The translations under genes were made by a program, and so were the position numbers. 64,000 bases of DNA from Algoriphagus antarcticus (GTDB taxonomy: Bacteria > Bacteroidota > Bacteroidia > Cytophagales > Cyclobacteriaceae): contig NZ_MSSW01000002.1 of assembly GCF_002150685.1 (NCBI RefSeq), forward strand, positions 174,342-238,341. Direction: 5' to 3'. This document shows, piece by piece, positions 53,428-63,818 of the stretch (its first letter is position 1; every line of letters begins with the position of its first letter). A model generated the notes under the pieces. That model saw only the letters and a list, made by a program, of their open reading frames with translations, was not told the DNA's origin and made no database searches.

Positions 53428-53823
53428 TTAGTATACGTAGCAAAGAACTTCTCCACCAACACCTTCCGTACGGGCTTCTTTGTCTGTCATCACACCTTTA
53501 GAGGTGGATACGATTGCTATCCCAAGACCATTGATTACTCTTGGAAGCTCTGTATGTTTCACATATTTTCTCAAACCCGGCGTACTAACTCTTTTCAAGC
53601 TTACAATTGCATTTTGCTTTGTAACAGGATTGAATTTCAGAGCAATTTTGATAGATCCCTGAGGACCGTTTTCTTCAAACTTGTAATTCTGAATGTATCC
53701 TTTTTCGTGCAACACTTTTGTAATCTCTTTCTTGATGTTAGAAGCAGGCATTTCTACGATTCGGTGAGATGCCTTAATGGCATTTCTCAACCTAGTCAGA
53801 TAATCAGCTATTGGATCAGTCAT
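53428..53823 (-). CDS. rpsH: Ribosomal protein S8
   Basis: The 131-residue protein has the S8 pattern: MTDPIADYLTRLRNAIKASHRIVEMPAS, STPGLRKYVKHTELPRVINGLGIAIVSTSKGVMTDKEA, and the C-terminal GGEVLCYVY. S8 binds 16S rRNA early in 30S assembly and in E. coli is the translational repressor of the spc operon. Here it opens a segment with its own promoter, 82 bases after rpsN. Confidence 0.97.
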   Translation of the reverse strand: MTDPIADYLTRLRNAIKASHRIVEMPASNIKKEITKVLHEKGYIQNYKFEENGPQGSIKIALKFNPVTKQNAIVSLKRVSTPGLRKYVKHTELPRVINGLGIAIVSTSKGVMTDKEARTEGVGGEVLCYVY

Positions 53824-53860
53824 TGTATTTTATAGTCTAGCTACACCCGTTTTGGGCGTG

Positions 53861-53891
53861 CAAAGTTACGAATTGATTTTTAGAATAAAAA
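53861..53891 (-). promoter_or_regulatory. Internal promoter before rpsH
   Basis: On the minus strand TAACTTTG (53868-53861) is preceded, 19 bases upstream, by TTTT in place of TTTG. It lies in the only long gap (82 bases) inside the S10-spc run. The initiation region TTTGCACGCC resembles that of the rpsL and rplC promoters. Confidence 0.65.
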
Positions 53892-53905
53892 CTACTGTCG
53901 TTATT

Positions 53906-54175
53906 TTACCAGCTGGACTTAGTGACTCCAGGGATCTTGCCCGCTGAGGCCATTTCTCTGAAGGTTACCCTGTTGATACCGAACTTTCTCATGTAGCCTT
54001 TAGGGCGACCGGTAAGCTTACATCTGTTATGCAGTCTTACTGGAGATGCGTTCTTAGGCAATTTGTCAAGAGCTTCATAATCACCTGCTGCTTTCAGCGC
54101 GGCTCTTTTATCAGCATACTTGGCTACCAGACGCTCTCTTTTTCTCTCACGAGCTTTGATTGACTCTTTTGCCAT
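53906..54175 (-). CDS. rpsN: Ribosomal protein S14 (zinc-free form)
   Basis: The 89-residue protein has [28 protein letters not shown] and [35 protein letters not shown]. Only one Cys is present, so this is the zinc-independent short-linker type. It is in the head of the 30S subunit. Its start is two bases from the rplE stop. Confidence 0.96.
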   Translation of the reverse strand: MAKESIKARERKRERLVAKYADKRAALKAAGDYEALDKLPKNASPVRLHNRCKLTGRPKGYMRKFGINRVTFREMASAGKIPGVTKSSW

Positions 54176-54177
54176 GA

Positions 54178-54738
54178 CTATTCTTCTTTAGTTTTTTTAA
54201 CGAAAGGCATTCCGAAAGCCTTAAACAATTCTAAACTTTCTTCATCTGTTTTAGCAGAAGTCACGAAAGTGATGTCCATACCGGAGATTCTGTTGACTTT
54301 CTCAATGCTGATCTCAGGGAAGATAATTTGCTCTTGCACACCTAGTGTGTAATTACCTCTTCCGTCAAAACCTTTATCAGAAATACCTTTAAAATCTCTT
54401 ACACGTGGAAGTGCAATAGTAATTAGACGATCAAGGAATTCATACATCGTTTGACCTCTCAAAGTAACTTTAGCTCCGATAGGCATTCCTTCTCTCAACT
54501 TGAAGTTGGAAACAGAAGTCTTTGCAATAGTCGAAACGGCTCTCTGACCAGTGATCAAAGAAAGCTCTTCTACACCTTGGTCAACCAATTTCTTATCAGC
54601 TACAGCTGCACCTATACCTTTATTGAGAACAATTTTCTCCAACTTAGGTACTTGCATTACTGAAGAGTATTGAAATTTCTCTTTCAATGCTGGGACGATC
54701 TCGTCCACATATTTTTGCTTGATTCTTGGATTAGCCAT
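54178..54738 (-). CDS. rplE: Ribosomal protein L5
   Basis: The 186-residue protein has [63 protein letters not shown] and [27 protein letters not shown]. It binds 5S rRNA and touches the P-site tRNA. It overlaps the end of rplX by eight bases, so the two are translationally coupled. Confidence 0.97.
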   Translation of the reverse strand: MANPRIKQKYVDEIVPALKEKFQYSSVMQVPKLEKIVLNKGIGAAVADKKLVDQGVEELSLITGQRAVSTIAKTSVSNFKLREGMPIGAKVTLRGQTMYEFLDRLITIALPRVRDFKGISDKGFDGRGNYTLGVQEQIIFPEISIEKVNRISGMDITFVTSAKTDEESLELFKAFGMPFVKKTKEE

Positions 54739-55075
54739 TGATTACCTCCCCAGTTTTCTTAGAGTATCTTACTAATTTACCATTTTCACCTGCTTTGCGA
54801 CCTGTTCTAGTGGCTTCACCAGTTTTAGGATCTACAAGCTTCAGGTTACTAATGTGCATTGAAGCTTCTTTCTTGTCGATGCCGCCTTGTGGCTTAGCTG
54901 CAGTAGGCTTCACGTGTTTGGTGATCATATTAAGACCCTCAACGATTGCTCTGCTTTTCAGCTTATCTACGGAAAGAACTTTTCCTGTTTTGCCTTTATC
55001 ATCACCTGCGATCACTTTTACAGTGTCACCAGTTTTGATGTGGAGCTTTGTTTGTTTGTTCACTTTTCTTTCCAT
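54731..55075 (-). CDS. rplX: Ribosomal protein L24
   Basis: The 114-residue protein has the KOW motif ([26 protein letters not shown]) and [17 protein letters not shown]...[15 protein letters not shown]. It starts 50S assembly by binding 23S rRNA near the exit tunnel. Confidence 0.97.
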   Translation of the reverse strand: MERKVNKQTKLHIKTGDTVKVIAGDDKGKTGKVLSVDKLKSRAIVEGLNMITKHVKPTAAKPQGGIDKKEASMHISNLKLVDPKTGEATRTGRKAGENGKLVRYSKKTGEVING

Positions 55076-55077
55076 GA

Positions 55078-55446
55078 TTACAATACTTCAGGAGCCAATG
55101 AAACGATTTTCATAAACTGCTTATCTCTCAACTCTCTAGCCACTGGGCCGAAGATACGCGTGCCTCTTGGCTCGTCGTTGTTGTTCAATAGCACAGCTGC
55201 ATTATCCTCGAATCGAATATAAGAACCGTCTTTTCTTCTTATTTCTTTACGAGTACGCACGATTACCGCTCTTGACACGGTACCTTTTTTCATGCTGCTG
55301 GAAGACAAAGCTGATTTCACTGTCACAACGACTTTGTCGCCGATAGAAGCATATCTCTTCTTTGTTCCTCCCAATACGCGGATTACCAGTACCTCTTTGG
55401 CACCAGAGTTATCCGCTACGCTTAGTCTAGATTCTTGCTGGATCAT
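55078..55446 (-). CDS. rplN: Ribosomal protein L14
   Basis: The 122-residue protein has the L14 pattern [27 protein letters not shown] and [29 protein letters not shown]. The length equals that of the E. coli protein to within one residue. It forms an intersubunit bridge. Confidence 0.97.
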   Translation of the reverse strand: MIQQESRLSVADNSGAKEVLVIRVLGGTKKRYASIGDKVVVTVKSALSSSSMKKGTVSRAVIVRTRKEIRRKDGSYIRFEDNAAVLLNNNDEPRGTRIFGPVARELRDKQFMKIVSLAPEVL

Positions 55447-55448
55447 AA

Positions 55449-55712
55449 TTACTTAGCCCTTTCAATAATTTCAACAACTCTCCAACGCTTGTTCTTACTC
55501 AGCGGACGAGTTTCGCTTATTTTTACAAGGTCACCTGGGTTACACTCGTTTGTCTCGTCATGAGCCATAAATTTGGTTGTTTTGGTAACAAACTTACCGT
55601 AGATAGCATGCTTTACGCGACGCTCAATTACTACAGTAATGGACTTATCCATCTTGTTACTTACCACCTTACCAACTTTTTCTTTTCGAAGATTTCTCTC
55701 TATCGTAGCCAT
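55449..55712 (-). CDS. rpsQ: Ribosomal protein S17
   Basis: The 87-residue OB-fold protein has [74 protein letters not shown]. It is a primary 16S rRNA binder of the 30S subunit. Confidence 0.97.
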   Translation of the reverse strand: MATIERNLRKEKVGKVVSNKMDKSITVVIERRVKHAIYGKFVTKTTKFMAHDETNECNPGDLVKISETRPLSKNKRWRVVEIIERAK

Positions 55713-55730
55713 ATTCTTTTTGTTAGCTAG

Positions 55731-55913
55731 TTATTTGGCAGCCAATGCAGTCTTTAATCTTGCGATAAAGCGCTTGGTCTCGCGGATTCTGTTAGGATTC
55801 TCTATAGGAGATATCGAGTGCGCAAACCTAAGTTTGGTTAGATTCTCCTGCTCAGCGACAAGTCGCTCGGCGATTTCACTGTTTGAGAGTGAATTGATCT
55901 CTGTATTTTTCAT
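55731..55913 (-). CDS. rpmC: Ribosomal protein L29
   Basis: The 60-residue helical hairpin protein has NSLSNSEIAERLVAEQENLTKLRFAHSISPIENPNRIRETKRFIARLKT. It lies at the exit tunnel beside L23 and takes part in binding factors such as SRP and trigger factor. Confidence 0.96.
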   Translation of the reverse strand: MKNTEINSLSNSEIAERLVAEQENLTKLRFAHSISPIENPNRIRETKRFIARLKTALAAK

Positions 55914-55918
55914 AGTGC

Positions 55919-56341
55919 TTATAATTCAGCGTAATCTCTACGAACAACAAATCTGGTACTTACAGGCAACTTTTGCTGTGCAAGTCTCAACGCCTCCTTA
56001 GCTGTTTCCAGGCTTACGCCTGTAGCTTCGAAAAGGATCGTTCCAGGCTTGATAACGGCCACCCAATACTCGGGAGCACCTTTACCTTTACCCATACGAA
56101 CCTCTGCGGGCTTTTTAGTGATAGGCTTATCAGGGAAAATTCTGATCCAAACCTGTCCTTCTCTTTTCATTGCTCTCGTCATTGCGATACGAGCTGCCTC
56201 GATCTGACGGGATGTGATCCATCCTGGCTCAAGGGACTTGACGCCAAAGTTGCCAAAAGAAAGCGTGTGCCCTCTTTGTGCAATGCCTTTGACACGCCCC
56301 TTTTGCATTTTCCTATATTTAGTTCTTTTTGGCTGTAACAT
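55919..56341 (-). CDS. rplP: Ribosomal protein L16
   Basis: The 140-residue protein has [56 protein letters not shown] and [27 protein letters not shown]. It contacts the A-site tRNA elbow. The start is 23 bases after the rpsC stop. Confidence 0.97.
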   Translation of the reverse strand: MLQPKRTKYRKMQKGRVKGIAQRGHTLSFGNFGVKSLEPGWITSRQIEAARIAMTRAMKREGQVWIRIFPDKPITKKPAEVRMGKGKGAPEYWVAVIKPGTILFEATGVSLETAKEALRLAQQKLPVSTRFVVRRDYAEL

Positions 56342-56364
56342 GAGTTCTCACTTATGGGTGAAAA

Positions 56365-57096
56365 TTAGTTATTTCTTTTTCTTCGTCTTGGACCATCATT
56401 TCTCTTAGGGCCAGCATTACGAGCACCTTTAGGCTCATTAGCAGCTCCCTGATTTGGAGAAAGATCTCTTTTACCGTACACTTCACCTTTGAAGATCCAA
56501 ACTTTGATTCCGATCAATCCATAAACCGTTAGGGCTTCTGAAAGTGCGTAATCTATATCTGCTCTCAAGGTATGAAGAGGAATTCTTCCTTCTTTGTACA
56601 TTTCAGAACGGGCCATTTCAGCTCCGCCTAGACGTCCAGAAAGTTTAACTTTTATTCCTTCCGCTCCCACTCTCATGGATGCTGCGATAGCTTGCTTCAT
56701 TGCTCTTCTGAAAGAAATTCTTGCTTGAAGCTGCTGAGCGATTGATTCACCTACCAATTTCGCATCCAATTCAGGACGCTTGATTTCGAAGATATTAATC
56801 TGAATATCCTTGTTGGTGATATTCTTAAGTTCTTCTTTCAGCTTATCTACTTCGGCTCCACCTTTACCAATTACAACACCTGGACGGGCAGTATGTATCG
56901 TAAGAGTGATTCTCTTGAGCGTACGCTCGATAATCACTTTAGATATACCTCCCTTAGGAATTCTGGCAAGGACGTACTTACGGATTTTTTGATCTTCATA
57001 TAGCTTTTCAGCAAAGTCTTTCCCACCATACCAGTTGGAATCCCAGCCTTTGACTACACCAAGTCTAAATCCTATTGGGTTTATCTTTTGTCCCAT
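56365..57096 (-). CDS. rpsC: Ribosomal protein S3
   Basis: The 243-residue protein has [23 protein letters not shown], a KH domain with [20 protein letters not shown], and a C-terminal domain ([40 protein letters not shown]...). A basic tail ([15 protein letters not shown]) follows. It lines the mRNA entry of the 30S subunit and helps unwind mRNA. Confidence 0.97.
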   Translation of the reverse strand: MGQKINPIGFRLGVVKGWDSNWYGGKDFAEKLYEDQKIRKYVLARIPKGGISKVIIERTLKRITLTIHTARPGVVIGKGGAEVDKLKEELKNITNKDIQINIFEIKRPELDAKLVGESIAQQLQARISFRRAMKQAIAASMRVGAEGIKVKLSGRLGGAEMARSEMYKEGRIPLHTLRADIDYALSEALTVYGLIGIKVWIFKGEVYGKRDLSPNQGAANEPKGARNAGPKRNDGPRRRKRNN

Positions 57097-57105
57097 AGTC
57101 TGTTC

Positions 57106-57498
57106 TTAATTTGCCTTTTCGTTTGTTTCTACTACATCAGCGGTAACAACCTGATCGTTGAATGAATCAACTATTAGGGTTACATGATTTGATCTCTTGC
57201 GGATTCTGTGACCTCTACCTTGAGGTGCTGGTCTCAATCTCTTAAGCATTCTACCTTCATCTACCATTAAAGTTTTGATGAAAAGGTCAGCTTCCTCCAG
57301 TTTGGCGTCAGGATTTTTCGCTTGCCAGTTGGCTACAGCGGAAAGCAACAACTTCTCAAGTCGAATCGCTCCATGATTAGGAGTGAATTTCAATATGGTA
57401 AGTGCCAATCCTACTCTCTTGCCTCTGACAAGGTCAGCCACAAGGCGCATCTTACGCGGAGATGTAGGGACATTATTTAATTTTGCTAATGCTTCCAT
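57106..57498 (-). CDS. rplV: Ribosomal protein L22
   Basis: The 130-residue protein has [30 protein letters not shown] and the exit-tunnel hairpin region [28 protein letters not shown]. The hairpin is the site where macrolide-resistance changes occur in other bacteria, and no unusual insertion is visible here. Confidence 0.97.
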   Translation of the reverse strand: MEALAKLNNVPTSPRKMRLVADLVRGKRVGLALTILKFTPNHGAIRLEKLLLSAVANWQAKNPDAKLEEADLFIKTLMVDEGRMLKRLRPAPQGRGHRIRKRSNHVTLIVDSFNDQVVTADVVETNEKAN

Positions 57499-57500
57499 GA

Positions 57501-57779
57501 TTATCTCTTTCCTTTATCTTTTTTGGCAATGTGGCCTCTGAAATTTCTGGTAGGAGCAAATTCACCTAGCTTATGACCTACCATGTTGTCTGTTACAAAT
57601 ACTGGAATGAATTTATTCCCATTATGCACAGCGAAGGTATGTCCTACGAAATCCGGAGAAATCATCGATTTTCTTGACCAAGTCTTGATTACCGATTTCT
57701 TTCCTGATTCGTTCTGAGCATCCACTTTCTTTACAAGATGGTGCTCGATATAAGGACCTTTTTTTAATGAACGTGCCAT
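57501..57779 (-). CDS. rpsS: Ribosomal protein S19
   Basis: The 92-residue protein has [73 protein letters not shown]. It lies in the 30S head beside S13. Confidence 0.97.
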   Translation of the reverse strand: MARSLKKGPYIEHHLVKKVDAQNESGKKSVIKTWSRKSMISPDFVGHTFAVHNGNKFIPVFVTDNMVGHKLGEFAPTRNFRGHIAKKDKGKR

Positions 57780-57781
57780 AA

Positions 57782-58606
57782 TTATTTAGATCTTTTGCTT
57801 ACGATGAACTTGTTTGAATACTTCTTAGGAGATCTTGTCTTCTTACCTTTAGACAATAGACCTTTTCTAGATCTAGGGTGTCCTCCAGAAGAACGACCTT
57901 CACCACCACCCATCGGGTGATCTACTGGGTTCATCGCAACACCTCTTACACGAGGTCTTGATCCAAGCCATCTTTTACGACCGGCTTTACCCAATACTAC
58001 GTTCATGTGATCACCATTGGAAACAGTTCCAACAGTTGCCATACATGTATTTAGTACAAGTCTCATCTCACCAGATGGAAGCTTTACAGTCACGTACTTC
58101 CCATCACGGGCTACGATCTGTGCATAACCTCCAGCACTTCTTACCATTGCGGCACCTTTACCCGGCTTCAATTCCACGCAGTGTACTATTGTACCCATAG
58201 GAATATTGACCACTGGCATCGCGTTGCCCACTTCTGGAGCAACTTGCTCACCGGAAATCACTGTTTGTCCTACTGACAAACCTTCCGGGGCGATAATGTA
58301 GGCCTTGGCACCATCTGCATAATATAGTAGGGCGAGACGTGCTGTTCTGTTTGGATCGTACTCTATAGATTTCACTACTGCTGGTACACCAAACTTGGTT
58401 CTTTTGAAGTCTACAATTCGTAGCCTTCTCTTATGACCACCGCCAATATTGCGGACTGTCATTTTGCCTTCATTATTTCGTCCACCTGACTTCTTGATAG
58501 GAGCAAGAAGAGATTTTTCCGGCCTTGACGCAGTAATCTCGTCAAATGCTGGAGCTACTCTGAATCTTGTCCCTGGAGTTACAGGCTTCAACTTTTTAAT
58601 TGCCAT
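57782..58606 (-). CDS. rplB: Ribosomal protein L2
   Basis: The 274-residue protein has the L2 pattern with [32 protein letters not shown] and the conserved C-terminal loop [28 protein letters not shown], which carries the His needed for peptidyl-transferase activity. It binds 23S rRNA domain IV. Confidence 0.97.
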   Translation of the reverse strand: MAIKKLKPVTPGTRFRVAPAFDEITASRPEKSLLAPIKKSGGRNNEGKMTVRNIGGGHKRRLRIVDFKRTKFGVPAVVKSIEYDPNRTARLALLYYADGAKAYIIAPEGLSVGQTVISGEQVAPEVGNAMPVVNIPMGTIVHCVELKPGKGAAMVRSAGGYAQIVARDGKYVTVKLPSGEMRLVLNTCMATVGTVSNGDHMNVVLGKAGRKRWLGSRPRVRGVAMNPVDHPMGGGEGRSSGGHPRSRKGLLSKGKKTRSPKKYSNKFIVSKRSK

Positions 58607-58619
58607 GATATAGATTCAA

Positions 58620-58907
58620 TTAAATTTCTCCGTAAAAATCAATCACTTCACCATCGGCTACTTGCACGATTGCTTTCTTAAAAGCATTGGTAAAGCCTGA
58701 AACCACTTTAGCTTTAGTGTATCTAGATTTGTGCTTTGCAGCATATCTGATGGTTCTGATAGAAACCACTTTCACACCAAAAGTTTTCTCTACAGCATGT
58801 TTGATTTCTGGTTTCTTCGCAGTTTTTTCTACGATGAATCCATAAACGCCTCTTTCGTTCATGGCAGAAATCTTTTCTGTAATTAAAGGCTGCTTTAGAA
58901 TATCCAT
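58620..58907 (-). CDS. rplW: Ribosomal protein L23
   Basis: The 95-residue protein starts at the ATG at 58907 (MDILKQPLITEKISAMNERGVYGFIVEKTAKKPEIKHAVEKTFGVKVVSIRTI). A longer open frame into rplD exists, but this ATG gives the normal N-terminus and is four bases after the rplD stop. L23 forms the docking site for nascent-chain factors at the exit tunnel. Confidence 0.96.
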   Translation of the reverse strand: MDILKQPLITEKISAMNERGVYGFIVEKTAKKPEIKHAVEKTFGVKVVSIRTIRYAAKHKSRYTKAKVVSGFTNAFKKAIVQVADGEVIDFYGEI

Positions 58908-58911
58908 TGTC

Positions 58912-59541
58912 TTATTTCGATAAAATGGTTTCCAACTTACTGATAGAACCTTCACAGATCACTAGGTGATCAGCGTTAAGAACTTGGTAAGTATTTACAT
59001 CATTTACAGTCACAACTTTTGCCTTTGGTAGGTTTCTGCTGGAAAGGAACACGTTAGTATTTTCCTCAGGAAGTACTAGTAACGTCTTCTTATCTCCTAG
59101 AGACAAACCGTTAAGCAATGCCATGTAGCTCTTAGTTTTTGGAGAGTCAAATGAGATGCTTTCCAATACCGATATGCTATTATCCTTCACTTTATAAGTA
59201 AGTGCGGATTTTCTGGCTAGTTGTTTTACCTTTTTATTCAATTTGAAGGAATAATCTCTTGGCTGTGGGCCAAATACTCTTCCTCCTCCTCGGAATAGTG
59301 GCGACTTGATAGATCCAGCACGTGCACTACCAGTACCCTTTTGCTTTTTGATCTTACGAGTAGAGCCAGCTATCTCATTTCTCTCTTTAGACTTGTGCGT
59401 ACCTTGTCTTTGGTTAGCCAAGTACTGCTTAACATCAAGGTAGATCGCGTGATCGTTAGGTTCGATTGCGAAGATCTCATCAGACAAGCTGATTTTTCTA
59501 CCTGTGTCTTCTCCTTTTTGATTAATTACTGCTAATTCCAT
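58912..59541 (-). CDS. rplD: Ribosomal protein L4
   Basis: The 209-residue protein has an N-terminal start [24 protein letters not shown], the tunnel loop [55 protein letters not shown], and a Rossmann-like C-terminal part. In E. coli L4 also represses the S10 operon at its leader. Whether the short leader before rplC here has this role is unknown. Confidence 0.97.
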   Translation of the reverse strand: MELAVINQKGEDTGRKISLSDEIFAIEPNDHAIYLDVKQYLANQRQGTHKSKERNEIAGSTRKIKKQKGTGSARAGSIKSPLFRGGGRVFGPQPRDYSFKLNKKVKQLARKSALTYKVKDNSISVLESISFDSPKTKSYMALLNGLSLGDKKTLLVLPEENTNVFLSSRNLPKAKVVTVNDVNTYQVLNADHLVICEGSISKLETILSK

Positions 59542-59544
59542 GGC

Positions 59545-60177
59545 TTACTTCTCTAGAATAACGAAAGAATTTTTAGGACCAGGTACAGAACCAGAAACCA
59601 ATAATAGGTTTTTGTCAGCATAGATTTTCAACACCTTAAGGTTGACAACCTTCACTCTGTCTCCGCCCATTCTACCAGCCATTCTCATTCCTTTGAATAC
59701 TCTGGATGGCCAAGAACATGCACCAATTGAACCTGGGTGTCTACCTCTGTTATGCTGACCGTGAGTTTGTCCACCCACACCAGCAAAACCATGACGCTTT
59801 ACTACACCCTGGAATCCTTTACCTTTTGAAGTTCCGATTGCATCTACGAAGTCACCCTCGATAAACACTTCACCAGCCTTCACAGTAGCTCCTAGATTTA
59901 CCTGACCTTCAAACTCGATCCGGAAATCTCTGAACTCAACAACTTTGCGCTTTGGAGTTGTACCAGCCTTTTTAAAATGACCGATCAATGGTTTTGGCGT
60001 ATTTTTCTCTTTACGCTCACCATAACCCAACTGCACGGCGTTGTACCCGTCTGTCTCAACGTTTTTTACTTGCGTAACTACACAAGGACCAGCTTCTATT
60101 AGCGTGCATGCGACGTTACGTCCATCGGCACTGAAAATGCTAGTCATTCCTACTTTTCTACCTATTATACCAGACAT
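59545..60177 (-). CDS. rplC: Ribosomal protein L3
   Basis: The 210-residue protein has [38 protein letters not shown] and the inner loop [60 protein letters not shown]. The Gln in GVGGQTHGQ corresponds to the site that PrmB methylates in other bacteria. It is the first gene of the second transcription unit, with its own strong promoter 64 bases upstream. Confidence 0.97.
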   Translation of the reverse strand: MSGIIGRKVGMTSIFSADGRNVACTLIEAGPCVVTQVKNVETDGYNAVQLGYGERKEKNTPKPLIGHFKKAGTTPKRKVVEFRDFRIEFEGQVNLGATVKAGEVFIEGDFVDAIGTSKGKGFQGVVKRHGFAGVGGQTHGQHNRGRHPGSIGACSWPSRVFKGMRMAGRMGGDRVKVVNLKVLKIYADKNLLLVSGSVPGPKNSFVILEK

Positions 60178-60240
60178 CTTTTATAAGATAATATAATAAC
60201 CCACAAGCATTTATCTGCCGGGGCTCCTTTTAAAGGACTG

Positions 60241-60271
60241 CAAAGTTACTGAAATAAAATTCTGCAACAAA
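60241..60271 (-). promoter_or_regulatory. Strong promoter of the rplC-led ribosomal unit
   Basis: On the minus strand TTTG (60271-60268), a spacer of exactly 19 bases, and TAACTTTG (60248-60241) form a perfect Bacteroidota primary promoter. The bases that follow (CAGTCC) make an 11-base stretch, CTTTGCAGTCC, identical to the rpsL promoter. Confidence 0.85.
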
Positions 60272-60364
60272 TTCGAAATCCTAAATTTTAGCTGTATCGG
60301 AAAATATTTCAATTGGGACTCAGGGTTTTATACCTCTATAGTCCCCCTATCAACCCGTTTAAGC

Positions 60365-60394
60365 AAAAAGACCTGCTTCGAAAAGCAGGTCTTT
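60365..60394 (-). terminator. UUCG-loop terminator between rpsJ and rplC
   Basis: AAAGACCTGCTT (60367-60378) and AAGCAGGTCTTT (60383-60394) form a perfect 12-base stem. On the minus strand the loop is TTCG, an especially stable tetraloop in RNA, and five T follow. It lies 20 bases after the rpsJ stop. Confidence 0.92.
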
Positions 60395-60414
60395 AATATG
60401 TTAATCCAGACCGA

Positions 60415-60720
60415 TCAAACTTTGATCTCTACATCTACTCCACTTGGAAGCTCGATTTTCATCAAAGCATCTACCGTTTTAGAAGAGTTAGAATAGATAT
60501 CAACCAATCTTTTGTATGTACAAAGTTGATATTGATCTCTGGCTTTTTTACTTACGTGTGGAGACTTCAATACTGTGAATTTCTCCTTCTTAGTAGGTAA
60601 TGGAATTGGTCCTACAACTACTGCACCAGTGGCTTTCACTGCCTTTACAATCTTCTCTGATGACTTATCCACCAGGCTGTGATCGTATGATTTTAGTTTT
60701 ATTCTGATTTTCTGATTCAT
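60415..60720 (-). CDS. rpsJ: Ribosomal protein S10
   Basis: The 101-residue protein has [75 protein letters not shown]. It is in the 30S head and is also the NusE antitermination partner of NusB. Here it is the last gene of the rpsL-led unit instead of the first gene of an S10 operon as in E. coli. Confidence 0.97.
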   Translation of the reverse strand: MNQKIRIKLKSYDHSLVDKSSEKIVKAVKATGAVVVGPIPLPTKKEKFTVLKSPHVSKKARDQYQLCTYKRLVDIYSNSSKTVDALMKIELPSGVDVEIKV

Positions 60721-60732
60721 CGCAAATATTAT

Positions 60733-62856
60733 TTAGACCTTCTGACCTTTTACTGTAGCAATTACACCTTCGGCAATATTGTTAGGCACTGGCTCATAGT
60801 GAGAGAATGTCAATGAGGCTGTCGCTCTACCAGATGTGATCGTTCTAAGGTCAGTAATGTAACCAAACAACTCTGACAATGGCACTGCAGCTCTAACTAC
60901 GCTAGATGTTCCTTTTGTATCCATCCCTCGCATCACACCTCTTCTTCTGTTCAAATCACCAGTGATAGGGCCAGTGTATTCATCTGGAGCCACCACATCT
61001 ACAGACATGATCGGTTCTAGCAACATTGGCTTACATCTTTTGGCTGCATCTTTGAAACCAAGTCTAGCTGCCAATTCGAATGAAAGAGCATCTGAATCGA
61101 CGTCGTGGAATGAACCGTGGTACAATCTCACTTTCATTGACTCGATAGGATATCCAGCCAATGGTCCGTTTTTCATAGACTCAGCAAAACCTTTCTGGAT
61201 GGAAGGAATGAATTCTTTAGGAATCACACCACCTACGATGCCGTTTACGAAGTCAAGTCCTGGCTTGATCTCACCAGTTTCAGGATCGGGATCCTTAGGA
61301 CCAAGTTCGAATGAAATATCGGCAAATTTACCTTTACCACCTGTTTGCTTCTTGTAAACCTCCTTGTGGTCAATAGATCCGAATAAAGCTTCTTTATAAG
61401 CTACCTGTGGAGCGCCTTGGTTGATTTCAACCTTAAACTCTCTCTTCATACGATCGATAATGATATCCAAGTGAAGCTCACCCATACCTCTCAAGATAGT
61501 CTGACCAGTTTCATGATCTGTATTTACTACAAGAGTTGGATCTTCTTCTACTAGTTTGGCGATTGCCATGCCTAGCTTATCAACGTCAGCCTGAGTCTTT
61601 GGCTCGATCGCGTAACCGATAACTGGCTCAGGGAAAACCATTGATTCCAACACTACCTTTCTACTTTCGTCACAAAGTGTATCACCAGTCTTGATATCTT
61701 TAAAGCCTACCACTGCACCAATATCTCCAGCTCTTAGCGCATCGATTTGGTTTTGCTTGTTAGCATGCATTTGGAATACTCTAGAGATACGCTCCTTATT
61801 TCCAGAACGGCTATTGAATATATAAGAACCAGAATTCAAAATTCCAGAATATGCTCTTACGAAACAAAGACGACCTACAAATGGATCAGTAGCAATTTTG
61901 AAAGCAAGTCCTGTAAAAGGCTCTGTTTCGTCAGGAGAGATTCTTACCTCTACTTCCTCATCATCTATATCATGAGCAAAGATATCGTCCTTGTCCATTG
62001 GAGAAGGAAGCAATTCCATAACTAGATCAAGCATAGTTTGAACTCCTTTGTTCTTGAATGAAGATCCACATACCATTGGTACTATCTTCATGTCAATTGT
62101 AGCTTTTCTCAAAGCTGCAAGGATTTCCGCGGCAGTAATAGATTCAGAGTCATCGAAGAATTTCTCCATCAATGATTCGTCATAATCCGCTACTGCTTCT
62201 AAGAGATGTTCTCTCCATTCAGCAACTTCTTCAAGCATATCTTCTGGAATAGGAACTTCTTCGAAAGTCATCCCGAAATCATCCTCATTCCATACGATTG
62301 CTCGGTTGTTGATCAAATCAACTACACCCTTGAAGGTGTCTTCTGCACCGATAGGAAGTTGCAAAGGAACAGCATAGCTGCCTAGCATTTCTTTCACCTG
62401 CTTACAAACCTCTAAGAAGTTTGCACCTGCACGGTCCATTTTATTTACGAATCCTATACGAGCAACTTTATAGTTATCCGCAAGTCTCCAGTTAGTCTCA
62501 GATTGAGGTTCTACCCCATCTACTGCACTGAACAAAAATACCAATCCATCGAGAACACGAAGTGATCTGTTTACTTCAACAGTAAAATCAACGTGACCGG
62601 GAGTATCGATGATGTTGATCTGGTATTTTTTCTCTCTGTAATTCCAAAACACGGTAGTTGCAGCAGAGGTAATAGTAATCCCTCTTTCCTGCTCCTGAGC
62701 CATCCAATCCATGGTAGCTGCTCCGTCGTGAACCTCACCTATTTTGTGAGATACACCAGAATAAAAAAGTATTCGCTCTGTCGTAGTTGTCTTACCTGCA
62801 TCGATGTGCGCGGCAATACCAATGTTTCTGGTAAGTGTTAAATCTCGTTTAGCCAT
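60733..62856 (-). CDS. fusA: Elongation factor G
   Basis: The 707-residue GTPase has the G1 loop [15 protein letters not shown], switch [23 protein letters not shown]3 [12 protein letters not shown] and G4 [10 protein letters not shown], followed by the domain II-V pattern to the C-terminal [21 protein letters not shown]. It drives tRNA-mRNA translocation. The tuf gene, often its neighbour, is not present here: rpsJ follows after 12 bases. Confidence 0.98.
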   Translation of the reverse strand: MAKRDLTLTRNIGIAAHIDAGKTTTTERILFYSGVSHKIGEVHDGAATMDWMAQEQERGITITSAATTVFWNYREKKYQINIIDTPGHVDFTVEVNRSLRVLDGLVFLFSAVDGVEPQSETNWRLADNYKVARIGFVNKMDRAGANFLEVCKQVKEMLGSYAVPLQLPIGAEDTFKGVVDLINNRAIVWNEDDFGMTFEEVPIPEDMLEEVAEWREHLLEAVADYDESLMEKFFDDSESITAAEILAALRKATIDMKIVPMVCGSSFKNKGVQTMLDLVMELLPSPMDKDDIFAHDIDDEEVEVRISPDETEPFTGLAFKIATDPFVGRLCFVRAYSGILNSGSYIFNSRSGNKERISRVFQMHANKQNQIDALRAGDIGAVVGFKDIKTGDTLCDESRKVVLESMVFPEPVIGYAIEPKTQADVDKLGMAIAKLVEEDPTLVVNTDHETGQTILRGMGELHLDIIIDRMKREFKVEINQGAPQVAYKEALFGSIDHKEVYKKQTGGKGKFADISFELGPKDPDPETGEIKPGLDFVNGIVGGVIPKEFIPSIQKGFAESMKNGPLAGYPIESMKVRLYHGSFHDVDSDALSFELAARLGFKDAAKRCKPMLLEPIMSVDVVAPDEYTGPITGDLNRRRGVMRGMDTKGTSSVVRAAVPLSELFGYITDLRTITSGRATASLTFSHYEPVPNNIAEGVIATVKGQKV

Positions 62857-62860
62857 CTAA

Positions 62861-63328
62861 TTAAAATCTAAAGTGAGAGAATGCTTTGTTGGCTTCAGCC
62901 ATTCTGTGCGTATCATCTTTCTTCTTCACTCCGGCGCCTTCGCCTTTGGAAGCAGCGATAATTTCGCCAGCAAGTCTATCCATCATTGTTTTCTCTCCTC
63001 TTCTTCTGGCATAGCTGATCATCCATTTCATTCCTAAGGCAATCTTTCTGTCAGGTCTGACTTCCATTGGAACCTGGAATGTAGCACCACCAACTCTACG
63101 ACTCTTCACCTCTACGGATGGAGAAATATTGTTTAGCGCTTTTTTCCAAATTTCAAGACCATTCTCACCTACCTTGGATTCTACCTTCTCTACTGCATCG
63201 TAGAAAATTCTGTAAGCAATACTCTTCTTCCCATCTACCATAAGATTGTTCACAAACCTAGTTACTAGGGTGTCATTGAACTTTGGATCAGGAAGAATAT
63301 ATCTCTTCTTTGGTTTCGCTTTTCTCAT
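62861..63328 (-). CDS. rpsG: Ribosomal protein S7
   Basis: The 155-residue protein has [47 protein letters not shown] and [39 protein letters not shown]. It starts assembly of the 30S head. The gene is four bases before fusA. Confidence 0.97.
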   Translation of the reverse strand: MRKAKPKKRYILPDPKFNDTLVTRFVNNLMVDGKKSIAYRIFYDAVEKVESKVGENGLEIWKKALNNISPSVEVKSRRVGGATFQVPMEVRPDRKIALGMKWMISYARRRGEKTMMDRLAGEIIAASKGEGAGVKKKDDTHRMAEANKAFSHFRF

Positions 63329-63345
63329 TTTTCCTAAATGTTAGA

Positions 63346-63771
63346 TTATTTTTTCTTTGCTGGGGCACCTTTACCCGCAGCCACTGGAGCACCTTTTCCA
63401 GCTTTAGGTCTTTTGGCACCATACTTAGAGCGACCTTGCTTACGGTCTTTAACTCCTGCGGTATCTAGTGCACCACGGATGATGTGATATCTCACACCTG
63501 GTAGATCTTTCACACGACCACCTCTGATCAAGACGATCGAGTGCTCTTGTAGATTGTGACCTTCTCCAGGAATGTAAGCATTCACTTCTTTTCCGTTGGT
63601 CAATCTTACCCTCGCCACTTTTCTCATTGCAGAGTTTGGCTTCTTGGGGGTTGTAGTGTATACTCTGGTACAAACTCCTCTTCGCTGTGGACAAGAATCC
63701 AAGGCTCTAGATTTTGATTTGGTCTCCAGTGTAGTTCTACCTTTTCGTACTAACTGTTGAATAGTAGGCAT
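63346..63771 (-). CDS. rpsL: Ribosomal protein S12
   Basis: The 141-residue protein from ATG 63771 ([20 protein letters not shown]) has the S12 pattern. Lys43 and Lys88 (TPKKPNSA and [12 protein letters not shown]) are the residues of the streptomycin-sensitive form. A Gly/Ala/Lys-rich tail follows the usual end, making it longer than E. coli S12 (124). A longer open frame upstream is excluded because it would run through the promoter region. Confidence 0.97.
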   Translation of the reverse strand: MPTIQQLVRKGRTTLETKSKSRALDSCPQRRGVCTRVYTTTPKKPNSAMRKVARVRLTNGKEVNAYIPGEGHNLQEHSIVLIRGGRVKDLPGVRYHIIRGALDTAGVKDRKQGRSKYGAKRPKAGKGAPVAAGKGAPAKKK

Positions 63772-63818
63772 TAACTGATAAAATTTAGTTTTCCCGTAAA
63801 CTGTTAAATTTTGGACTG

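Noticed and set aside
53221..53835. Open frame of 204 codons on the plus strand across rplF and rpsH
   Set aside because: It is antisense to two certain ribosomal protein genes, and its translation is rich in Cys, Phe, Ser and Tyr, typical of a shadow frame.
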